A stretch of 5,524 nt of DNA from an uncultured beta proteobacterium (GTDB taxonomy: Bacteria; Pseudomonadota; Gammaproteobacteria; Burkholderiales; Burkholderiaceae_C). The first letter of the stretch is position 1; every line of letters starts with the position of its first letter. The notes below the pieces were generated by a model that saw only the letters and a list, made by a program, of their open reading frames with translations, was not told the DNA's origin and made no database searches. The translations under genes and the position numbers were made by a program. Below are positions 1-5,419 of the stretch, piece by piece. The stretch is from NCBI GenBank assembly GCA_903870955.1, contig CAIQEX010000340.1, positions 1 to 5,524 of the forward strand, in the 5' to 3' direction.

Positions 1-694
1 CAACAGAGCCACCCGCGTTGGATTTCGCCACGGTAACCGCATTGCCTTTGCGTTCTTCGACGGCAAGCGTTTCCGGATGGGAGTGAGCCAATCGTTTCAC
101 CAGTGCCTTACCCGTCACCGGAAAGAAGCAGACCTTGCGCGGATGGATATCCAGAACGTCCTGCGAAACTATGGGAATGCGTTCTGTGGACAGATAGTCT
201 TGCACGAACTGGGTGTTTCGCTCGCCTACATTCATGGTTGTAAAACCCGCCATAACCTGGGCGCCGCCGAAAATCTTGGCCTGTATGGTTTCCCTGCGCG
301 CGCCAAGTTTGAGCATCTCATTGATCAGCAACTCCATGGCAAAAGAACCATAGCGCCCTGATCCATCTCCCGTATCTCCATCAGGCAGCATGAAGTGATT
401 CATGCCGCCAATACGGGCCCTACCATCCCACAAGCAGGCGGCAATACAGGAGCCAAGAACCGTCATCACCACGATTTCTTCACTGGAAACAAAATACTCA
501 CCCGGTAAAACCTTAACCGCGTCGTACTGGAAGTGGTGATCCGCATAGAAAAACGAGGCTTCACCCGGCTTGCGCGGTAGAGCTTTTAGTTGATCAACAC
601 GTGAAACTCTGCCACTCGGCAAAGTTTTGGTTGGCGGCATCGCCACCGCTGATTTGCTCGAAGCTGCCAAAAAGCCAGAGAGGCGTTGATTCAT
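1..694 (-). CDS. cheD: Chemoreceptor glutamine deamidase CheD (C-terminal end cut off by window edge)
   Basis: CheD hydrolyses specific receptor glutamines to glutamate in the cytoplasm, tuning MCP sensitivity. The frame is open for 231 codons from the ATG at 694 to the left edge. The family core is clear. VLGSCIAACLWD (residues 79-90) carries the catalytic Cys83 and GGMNHFMLP (96-104) carries His100. The 17-residue Cys-His spacing is that of Thermotoga CheD, as I recall it. KIFGGAQVM (140-148), NVGERN (155-160) and the HPRKVCFFPVTGK stretch follow. About 65 residues precede the core, an N-terminal extension longer than in minimal CheD proteins. The last visible residues, AGGSV, resemble the usual C-terminal end of the family, so probably only a few residues are missing. 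It lies 69 bases after cheR. The ATG lacks a Shine-Dalgarno sequence; a TTG five codons upstream (709) has a good one and is an alternative start. cheB is the expected next gene but is not in view. Confidence 0.95.
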   Translation of the reverse strand, partial: MNQRLSGFLAASSKSAVAMPPTKTLPSGRVSRVDQLKALPRKPGEASFFYADHHFQYDAVKVLPGEYFVSSEEIVVMTVLGSCIAACLWDGRARIGGMNHFMLPDGDTGDGSGRYGSFAMELLINEMLKLGARRETIQAKIFGGAQVMAGFTTMNVGERNTQFVQDYLSTERIPIVSQDVLDIHPRKVCFFPVTGKALVKRLAHSHPETLAVEERKGNAVTVAKSNAGGSV

Positions 695-716
695 GAAGTG
701 AGCGTCCAAAGTTCGA

Positions 717-720
717 CCTC
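717..720 (-). promoter_or_regulatory. Possible Shine-Dalgarno (GAGG) favouring a TTG start for cheD
   Basis: The minus strand reads TGAGGTCGAACTTTG. GAGG lies 7 bases before an in-frame TTG at 709 but 22 bases before the ATG at 694, which has no purine-rich site of its own. Using TTG would add five residues (MDAHF) before the ATG-encoded Met. An in-frame TGA at 719-721 rules out any start further upstream. Confidence 0.45.
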
Positions 721-763
721 AAGCGATCCGGCTAACCGCAATTCAAGCGTGCACAGACCTGTA

Positions 764-1621
764 TCAGCGGCGTTCATAAGCGGTCTTTCCCTTCAGGGTA
801 AACAGATCGCGAGATTCACTGAAATTCTCCGCATGACCAACGAAAAGGATGCCACCGGGCTTCATGACCCGGTGAATACGTTCGAGCACACGGCGTTGGG
901 TCTCCGCGTCAAAGTAAATCATCACGTTGCGGCAGAAAACAACGTCAAAGGGCTCTCTAAATGGCCAATCGTCCTTAATCAGATTGACGATCAAAAATTC
1001 AACCAGTTGCTTGAGTTCCGGCTTGACCCGCACCATACCGGCGTTCGCACCCTTGCCACGCATGAAGAAGGCCTGCATCTGCGCCGAACTAACCCCTTTG
1101 AGCGATTCCGCTTTGTAGACACCATTGGCCGCAGTAGCCAACACCTTGGAATCGATATCACTGGCCTGCAATGAAAAATGTGGGCGAGCGCCGAGTGCCT
1201 CCAACGCGGTTATCACGATCGAGTAAGGCTCCTCGCCTGTAGAGGCAGCCGCACACCAAACCTTCCAGGGGTGGCTGGCAGGCTTGGCGCGCAAATGCTC
1301 AGAGAAGATTTGGAAATGGTGCTGTTCCCGAAAAAACGAAGTCAGGTTAGTCGTCAACGCATTGACAAACTCCTGCCACTCCGCGCCATCGGTCGACTCT
1401 AGCCAGCTTAGATATTCCTTAAAACTGTTGTGACCCGTGTCACGCAACCGGCGCGACAGACGGCTATAGACCATGGCATGCTTACCGTCATGCAGACTGA
1501 TTCCAGCGCGCCTGTAAATCAGGTCCTGCACACGATCAAAATCTGCATTGGTCCAGGCAAATTCCCGGCCTTGCATGCCAGAGGCATCACTCAGAGAATC
1601 TGCGGCAAGGCGTGCATTCAT
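764..1621 (-). CDS. cheR: Chemoreceptor glutamate methyltransferase CheR
   Basis: CheR transfers methyl groups from S-adenosylmethionine to receptor glutamates in the cytoplasm, the adaptation step opposed by CheB. At 285 residues it is close to the E. coli enzyme (286). The N-terminal helical domain (about 21-100) has LIYRRAGISL (34-43), SRLSRRLR (53-60) and the signature NLTSFFRE (92-99). The methyltransferase domain has the SAM-binding loop VWCAAASTGEEPYSI (121-135), the acidic ASDID (153-157), CRNVMIYFD (230-238) and GGILFVGHAENF (256-267). The stretch around 185-220, with FMRGKG and VRVKPEL, matches the region of the beta-subdomain that docks on receptor tails in E. coli CheR. The start ATG is fixed by an in-frame TGA three codons upstream, but there is no Shine-Dalgarno sequence. 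Met16 is a less likely start. It lies 51 bases after cheW and no receptor gene intervenes. Confidence 0.97.
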   Translation of the reverse strand: MNARLAADSLSDASGMQGREFAWTNADFDRVQDLIYRRAGISLHDGKHAMVYSRLSRRLRDTGHNSFKEYLSWLESTDGAEWQEFVNALTTNLTSFFREQHHFQIFSEHLRAKPASHPWKVWCAAASTGEEPYSIVITALEALGARPHFSLQASDIDSKVLATAANGVYKAESLKGVSSAQMQAFFMRGKGANAGMVRVKPELKQLVEFLIVNLIKDDWPFREPFDVVFCRNVMIYFDAETQRRVLERIHRVMKPGGILFVGHAENFSESRDLFTLKGKTAYERR

Positions 1622-1653
1622 ATTGGGTCAATCACACTATTTATTGCTTTCAT
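1618..1653 (-). other. Possible 11-codon leader ORF overlapping the cheR start
   Basis: In the cheW-cheR spacer an ATG at 1653 opens an 11-residue frame, MKAINSVIDPI, whose TGA (1618-1620) overlaps the cheR ATG as ATGA. A G-rich GGGGA lies just upstream of its ATG, but its spacing is short. cheR itself has no Shine-Dalgarno sequence, so translation could be handed over by coupling. An ORF this short can arise by chance, and coding is not shown. Confidence 0.25.
1637..1646 (-). repeat. AT-rich 10-mer CAATAAATAG before cheR (copy 2)
   Basis: An exact copy of this 10-mer also lies before cheA (4351-4360). Here it ends 15 bases before the cheR ATG. It may act as an AU-rich ribosome-standby or S1-binding site, or it may be coincidence in AT-rich spacers. 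Confidence 0.35.
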
Positions 1654-1672
1654 CCGTCCCCGATGGTCAGGT

Positions 1673-2161
1673 TTACTCACCAGAACTGACTAATCCCATA
1701 TCCGGCGCCGACATCAAACGTTCAATATCCAGCAGGATCAACATGCGATCCCCGAGCGAGCCAAGCCCCATGACGGCCCCACTATCGATCACGCTGTCAA
1801 TATCCGGAGCCGCCTTCAAGGCATCGGGAGGCAACTCCATCACGTCGCTCACGGAGTCCACCACGATTCCCACAATGCGCGCCCGCAAATTCAGGATGAT
1901 GACAACAGTAAAGCTGTTGTACTCCGCCTTTTCGCAGTTGAACTTCAGTCGCATATCGACGATGGGAACAATCGTGCCGCGCAGATTCACGACACCCTTG
2001 ATGAAGTTAGGCGCGTTGGCAACCCGCGTGGGCGGCTCATACCCACGAATTTCCTGCACCTTCAGAATGTCGATGCCGTACTCTTCCTGATCCAGACGGA
2101 ACGTGAGGTACTCACGGGCACCCGTAGAAGTAAGTTCGTCCATTTTTTCCATCATTCCCAT
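1673..2161 (-). CDS. cheW: Chemotaxis coupling protein CheW
   Basis: CheW bridges membrane receptors and the kinase CheA in the cytoplasmic signalling array. The 162-residue protein is close to E. coli CheW (167) and consists of one CheW domain (about 16-150). Visible landmarks are YLTFRLDQEEYGIDI (18-32), KVQEI (34-38), the family signature FIKGVVNLRGTIVPIVDMR (53-71), in which Arg61 matches the conserved NLRG arginine, and VDSVSDVMEL (101-110). Several Met residues lie near the N-terminus (1, 3, 4, 7). Met1 is chosen because AAGGGAG sits 6 bases before it. That Shine-Dalgarno sequence overlaps the cheA stop codon and the gap is 11 bases, so translation is probably coupled to cheA. The N-terminal ten residues and the tail after about 150 look unstructured. 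No key residues appear to be missing. Confidence 0.97.
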   Translation of the reverse strand: MGMMEKMDELTSTGAREYLTFRLDQEEYGIDILKVQEIRGYEPPTRVANAPNFIKGVVNLRGTIVPIVDMRLKFNCEKAEYNSFTVVIILNLRARIVGIVVDSVSDVMELPPDALKAAPDIDSVIDSGAVMGLGSLGDRMLILLDIERLMSAPDMGLVSSGE

Positions 2162-2167
2162 AGCGTG

Positions 2168-2174
2168 CTCCCTT
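2168..2174 (-). promoter_or_regulatory. cheW ribosome-binding site overlapping the cheA stop
   Basis: AAGGGAG lies 6 bases before the cheW ATG, and its AA belongs to the TAA stop of cheA (2173-2175). It decides among four closely spaced in-frame ATGs and suggests that ribosomes finishing cheA reinitiate at cheW. Confidence 0.8.
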
Positions 2175-4338
2175 AGTGCCTGGACCGGCGCACCAAAGCA
2201 CCGGTATCAAGAATCAGTGCGACCTTGCCGTCACCCAAAATGGTAGCGCCCGACACGTTGGGCACCTTGCGGTAGTTGGATTCCAGATTTTTCACAACCA
2301 CTTGTTGCTGTCCGAGCAATTCGTCCACCAGCAGCACGACTCGGCTACCGTCCGCCTCCACAACAACCATGATGTCGCTGTTCTTCTCGTAATCGAAGCG
2401 CGGCACCTGGAACACTTTTTCAAGTTCGATTACAGGCATATATTCATCGCGGACTTTGACCAACTGCGAGCCCTGACCGACGGTGCTAACCGCATCCGAC
2501 TTGACCTGAAAGGACTCCACTACCGATGAAAGCGGCAGGATATAGACCTCTTCACCCACCCCCACCGACATGCCATCCATGATGGCCAGAGTCAGCGGCA
2601 ACCGCACCGCCACGCGCATGCCGAAGCCTTCAGCCGAATCAATCTCGACGGTACCGTTAAGTGCGGCAATATTGCGTTTCACCACGTCCATGCCGACACC
2701 GCGGCCAGACACGTCAGTCACCACATCAGCCGTGGAAAATCCCGGGGCGAAGATCAAGCCCCACACGTCGGCATCCGACATTTGGTCTGACACATCCATG
2801 CCGCGCTCCCTGGCCTTTTTAAGGATTTTTTCACGGGACAGACCCTTGCCATCGTCACGCACCTCGATCACGATCGAGCCACCCTGGTGCGAAGCCGAAA
2901 GAGTAATCGTCCCGGTTTCGGGCTTGCCAGCAGCCAATCGGTCGGCGGGCATTTCTATACCGTGGTCACAACTATTGCGCACCAGATGCGTCAATGGGTC
3001 GGTGATTTTTTCCACCAGGCCCTTGTCCAATTCGGTGGCCTCACCCTGGGTTACGAAATCCACCTTTTTACCCAACTTGCCAGCCAGATCGCGAAGCATA
3101 CGCGGAAAACGGCTAAACACGATGGACATCGGGATCATGCGGATCGACATCACCGATTCCTGCAGATCACGGGTGTTGCGATCCAAATCGGCCAACCCGG
3201 TGAGCAGCTGCTGATAGACGGCAGGATCCAGAGCGCGGCTGTTCTGTGCCAGCATGGCCTGCGTGATCACCAGTTCACCCACCAGATTAATCAGTTGATC
3301 CACCTTGCTGATGGCCACGCGAATCGTGGCAGCCTCAGGCTGCGGGGCGGGTGCCGTGTTCGCTTTGCTCACCGCTTTAGCGGCAGTCTGCGCCTCTGCG
3401 GGCGGCGAAACGGAAACATTCGCCTCCTGTGCCGACGGTGCGCCCGGTGCACCGTCAAAAAATCCGAACCCGGCTGCTGGTTCCTCTGCTTTTGGCGCCG
3501 CGGGTGCAGCGGCGGCCACAGGAGCACCCGGTGCACTGTCGAAAAATCCGTACCCTGCATCCGCCGTAGCCACCTCAGGCGCTGGCGCTGCCGCGGCTAC
3601 GGAACTGATACTGATTTGTTCGCGCGCCACGTGAAAGGTGAACAGATCCAGCAAATCATCATCAGATGAAGCTGTTTCTACTGCGAAAACGCGGAAATCC
3701 TTGCGATCTGAACTGAGCGCCTTGATGCTGCCCAAGCCCGGAATATCACGGAACAACTCGGCAATGGCATCTGCTTGCTCGGGATGGGCCAGTGGTCCAA
3801 CCTTGATTTCCAGTTGCCGAACGCCATCAGGGAGTGGCGCTTTCGACGCTGCCGGTGCCGGTGCAGCTTGTGCAACCGGAACAGGCTTGGGAGCAGCAAC
3901 CGCAGCAGGCACTTTGCCCGCTGCCAGATCCGCTATCCGCATCACCAGATCACCTGTCGGAGCCGCTGGGCTGGTATCGCCGGTCTGGTGTCTTGCCAGC
4001 AGGCTGCGAGAAGCATCTGCGGACTCCAGCAGCACATCAACCATGGCTGAATTGGGTTGCAGCTCATGGCGGCGCAGACGGTCGAGCAAGGACTCCATCT
4101 TGTGCGTCAACTCCGCCACGTCCGAAAAACCAAAGGTAGCGGCCCCGCCCTTCACCGAGTGGGCGCAACGAAAAATGCCGTTGAGCTCCTCGTCGTCTGC
4201 CGTTTCCAGATTCAGGTTCAAGAGCATCGTCTCCATCAGATCGAGGTTCTCACCGGCTTCTTCAAAGAATATCTGGTAGAACTGGCTCAGATCGATGTCG
4301 CCACCCGAGGCGCCACTGTCTTGATGCGTTTCAGACAT
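2173..4338 (-). CDS. cheA: Chemotaxis histidine kinase CheA
   Basis: CheA autophosphorylates under receptor-CheW control and passes the phosphate to CheY and CheB. Domains in order: P1/HPt (about 15-120) with the phosphoacceptor His60 in CAHSVKGGAATFGF; an Ala/Pro-rich linker; a P2-like regulator-docking domain (about 173-247); a second Ala/Pro linker (about 248-335) holding two GYGFFD/GFGFFD repeats; P3 dimerisation (about 338-400); the P4 ATPase; and the CheW-like P5 (about 582-718). P4 has its N box at HLVRNSCDHGIE (451-462), G1 at DDGKG (495-499), the F box at FAPGFSTA (530-537) and G2 at GRGVGMDVV (545-553), so catalysis looks intact. At 721 residues it is longer than E. coli CheA (654), with both linkers contributing. 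AGGAG sits 6 bases before the ATG. It follows the cheY-type gene by 44 bases and precedes cheW by 11. There is no receiver domain, so it is not a hybrid kinase. Confidence 0.98.
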   Translation of the reverse strand: MSETHQDSGASGGDIDLSQFYQIFFEEAGENLDLMETMLLNLNLETADDEELNGIFRCAHSVKGGAATFGFSDVAELTHKMESLLDRLRRHELQPNSAMVDVLLESADASRSLLARHQTGDTSPAAPTGDLVMRIADLAAGKVPAAVAAPKPVPVAQAAPAPAASKAPLPDGVRQLEIKVGPLAHPEQADAIAELFRDIPGLGSIKALSSDRKDFRVFAVETASSDDDLLDLFTFHVAREQISISSVAAAAPAPEVATADAGYGFFDSAPGAPVAAAAPAAPKAEEPAAGFGFFDGAPGAPSAQEANVSVSPPAEAQTAAKAVSKANTAPAPQPEAATIRVAISKVDQLINLVGELVITQAMLAQNSRALDPAVYQQLLTGLADLDRNTRDLQESVMSIRMIPMSIVFSRFPRMLRDLAGKLGKKVDFVTQGEATELDKGLVEKITDPLTHLVRNSCDHGIEMPADRLAAGKPETGTITLSASHQGGSIVIEVRDDGKGLSREKILKKARERGMDVSDQMSDADVWGLIFAPGFSTADVVTDVSGRGVGMDVVKRNIAALNGTVEIDSAEGFGMRVAVRLPLTLAIMDGMSVGVGEEVYILPLSSVVESFQVKSDAVSTVGQGSQLVKVRDEYMPVIELEKVFQVPRFDYEKNSDIMVVVEADGSRVVLLVDELLGQQQVVVKNLESNYRKVPNVSGATILGDGKVALILDTGALVRRSRH
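3437..3474 (-). repeat. CheA linker duplication, unit 2 (GFGFFDGAPGAP)
   Basis: This is the downstream copy (in reading direction) of a 38-base in-frame unit inside cheA, coding residues about 289-301. By eye it matches unit 1 at 32 of 38 positions, with an 84-base period. The shared core is GGATTTTT followed by GAC and GTGCACCGGG. The first and second units differ mostly at synonymous sites or as Y/F and S/G changes. Confidence 0.8.
3521..3558 (-). repeat. CheA linker duplication, unit 1 (GYGFFDSAPGAP)
   Basis: This is the first copy of the in-frame unit, coding residues about 261-273 between the P2-like domain and P3. The aromatic-acidic GYGFFD stands out within low-complexity Ala/Pro sequence, so it could be a short binding motif rather than mere spacer. 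Confidence 0.8.
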
Positions 4339-4344
4339 GATTTA

Positions 4345-4349
4345 CTCCT
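4345..4349 (-). promoter_or_regulatory. cheA ribosome-binding site (AGGAG)
   Basis: AGGAG lies 6 bases before the cheA ATG and supports the start at 4338. The AT-rich 10-mer CAATAAATAG lies just upstream of it. Confidence 0.8.
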
Positions 4350-4350
4350 G

Positions 4351-4360
4351 CTATTTATTG
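4351..4360 (-). repeat. AT-rich 10-mer CAATAAATAG before cheA (copy 1)
   Basis: This is an exact match to 1637-1646 before cheR. It ends 12 bases before the cheA ATG, next to the AGGAG site. Both copies lie at similar distances from a start codon. Function is unknown. Confidence 0.35.
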
Positions 4361-4382
4361 TTGGAACGGGTTCAGTCGCTCC

Positions 4383-4745
4383 TCAGCGAATAACCTTCTT
4401 GATGACATCCAGCAACTTTGCCGGGTCGAAAGGTTTAACCAGCCAGCCCGTGGCACCCGCTGCCCGCCCCGCCTGCTTCATCAGATCGCTGGACTCGGTC
4501 GTCAACATCAAGATCGGTGTGGTCTTGAACTGTGGATGGTCACGCAATTTGCGCGTCAGGCCCAAGCCATCCATGCGGGGCATGTTCTGATCCGTGAGTA
4601 CCAGATCAAAAGACTGCGTTTGCGCCTTCTCATAGGCATCCTGCCCATCCACGGCCTCAACAACCTGATAACCCGCTCCAAGGAGCGTAAAAGACACCAT
4701 CTTCCGCATGGAAGGTGAATCATCGACCGCAAGAATGACAGGCAT
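4383..4745 (-). CDS. cheY: Single-domain response regulator, CheY family
   Basis: This 120-residue lone receiver domain is the likely phosphate acceptor for the neighbouring CheA. Residues, counted from the ATG at 4745: the acidic pair Asp8-Asp9 in AVDDSPSMRKM, phosphoacceptor Asp52 in LTDQNMPRMDG, the switch Thr82-Thr83 in MLTTES, and the conserved Lys104 in VKPFDPAK. No output domain follows. The frame also opens at a TTG immediately before the ATG; the ATG is preferred because GGAG lies 6 bases before it. Tyr106 of E. coli CheY is replaced by Trp (GWLVKP), an aromatic change at the switch position. Whether it binds the flagellar motor FliM or works as a phosphate sink or local regulator cannot be told from sequence alone. 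Betaproteobacteria often carry another cheY beside cheZ. It sits 36 bases after the cheZ-like gene and 44 before cheA. Confidence 0.93.
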   Translation of the reverse strand: MPVILAVDDSPSMRKMVSFTLLGAGYQVVEAVDGQDAYEKAQTQSFDLVLTDQNMPRMDGLGLTRKLRDHPQFKTTPILMLTTESSDLMKQAGRAAGATGWLVKPFDPAKLLDVIKKVIR

Positions 4746-4751
4746 CAAATG

Positions 4752-4755
4752 CTCC
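4752..4755 (-). promoter_or_regulatory. Ribosome-binding site (GGAG) that selects the ATG of the cheY-type gene
   Basis: GGAG is 6 bases from the ATG at 4745 but only 3 from the adjacent in-frame TTG at 4748, so the ATG is the better start and the protein begins MPVILAVDD. Confidence 0.65.
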
Positions 4756-4781
4756 AGATAATCAATTTGTAGGTTTGAGGG

Positions 4782-5225
4782 TTAGAAAAGTTCAATGGAG
4801 CCAGCGTCCATTTCATCCTGAGTCACCGGATTCGGTCGCTCAGGCACCTCTTCAACAAAAGGGACGGCCTCACCGTCTTCAGAACCCATGGATTCCGAGG
4901 CCAGACGATAGGCGCAGCCCTGCAAAATTTTAGACGTATGGGTAATCAATTGGGATGCCATATCCTGGAACTGCAGTTCGGTGACTGCGGCGCGCAAGGT
5001 GCTGCGCACAATATCCAGTTCCTTTGAGGAAATCAGTTCAGGATGGGCGAGATTGGCGCTCGCAGCGGTAAAGCGCTCCATTAGATTTTCCATGGTGTGC
5101 GCCAACAGGCCGTCAAGGCGGTTGAGGTCATGCACTACCACCAACAGGGAGTCCTGCACCTCTGCGACCAGCATCAAGGGCATTTGCACTGACGGCGTAC
5201 TTGAAGATGTCAGAGACGATTGCAT
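4782..5225 (-). CDS. Putative CheZ-like CheY-phosphate phosphatase
   Basis: This is a predicted cytoplasmic helical protein of 147 residues. Helix-rich sequence spans about 18-60 and 66-110, consistent with a CheZ-type helical hairpin. The second helix contains LQFQDMASQ (84-92). Asp88 and Gln92 have the same D-x-x-x-Q spacing and Gln-Phe-Gln-Asp context as E. coli CheZ (QDFQDLTGQ, catalytic Asp143 and Gln147). The acidic tail ends TQDEMDAGSIELF, which resembles the CheY-binding tail of E. coli CheZ (SQDQVDDLLDSLGF). The protein is much shorter than E. coli CheZ (214), mainly in the N-terminal half and helical hairpin. Its place directly before a cheY-type gene fits a regulator-dephosphorylating role. 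The start is ATG 5225, with GGGA 9 bases upstream. The frame extends to a GTG at 5249 with no ribosome-binding site. Function is inferred from motifs, so no gene symbol is given. Confidence 0.7.
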   Translation of the reverse strand: MQSSLTSSSTPSVQMPLMLVAEVQDSLLVVVHDLNRLDGLLAHTMENLMERFTAASANLAHPELISSKELDIVRSTLRAAVTELQFQDMASQLITHTSKILQGCAYRLASESMGSEDGEAVPFVEEVPERPNPVTQDEMDAGSIELF

Positions 5226-5419
5226 CGTCACATATCCCAAAGTTCGCACAAAAAAGAAAAATCATTCATATTCTTATCACCCCAATTTTCTGATGCTAAG
5301 GTTAGCAGGAAACACTGTGATTGTGGGGATTTTGACTAAGCTCATGACCAATCGCAAGCAAAAGAACTTGCCCATGCCTCAGACGGAATCAGATAATCCC
5401 AGCAACACCAAGGCCCATG
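5226..5419 (-). other. Noncoding leader upstream of the chemotaxis cluster
   Basis: These 194 bases separate the stop of the preceding gene from the cheZ-like gene, and this is the longest gap in the window. Toward the cluster the region becomes AT-rich, with a T-rich run near 5251-5264. A small palindrome lies at 5295-5306. It is the natural place for an operon promoter, but I see no convincing sigma-70 or FliA (sigma-28) site. The closest piece is GGTGATAA at 5274-5281, without a matching -35 box. No GC-rich hairpin followed by a T run marks a terminator for the upstream gene, so read-through from it remains possible. Confidence 0.55.
5295..5306. repeat. Small palindrome GCTAACCTTAGC in the leader
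   Basis: Perfect 5-base arms are separated by two bases. It lies about 70 bases before the cheZ-like start. It could be an operator half-site arrangement or a weak hairpin. Arms this short occur often by chance. Confidence 0.3.

Noticed and set aside
686..1174. Plus-strand open frame of 162 codons
   Set aside because: It lies opposite cheR, whose protein matches family signatures throughout. The plus-strand translation has no recognisable motif and no ribosome-binding site.
1548..2090. Plus-strand open frame of 180 codons
   Set aside because: It spans cheW and the cheR start on the opposite strand. Its Ser/Thr/Arg-rich translation is typical of a shadow frame.
2570..4279. Several long plus-strand open frames (about 100-260 codons)
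   Set aside because: All lie antisense to cheA, which is intact across every domain. Long antisense frames are expected from its GC-rich codons and from the Ala/Pro linkers.
4383..4748. cheY-type frame starting at TTG (4748)
   Set aside because: The next codon is ATG and has the better spacing (6 bases) from GGAG, so the start was moved to 4745.
5251..5264. T-rich run on the minus strand as a possible terminator
   Set aside because: No GC-rich stem precedes the run, and it lies within the leader just before the cheZ-like start.
5274..5300. Possible FliA (sigma-28) promoter around GGTGATAA
   Set aside because: The -10-like element matches 6 of 8 consensus positions, but no TAAA-type -35 box lies 14-16 bases upstream, so it was not called as a promoter.
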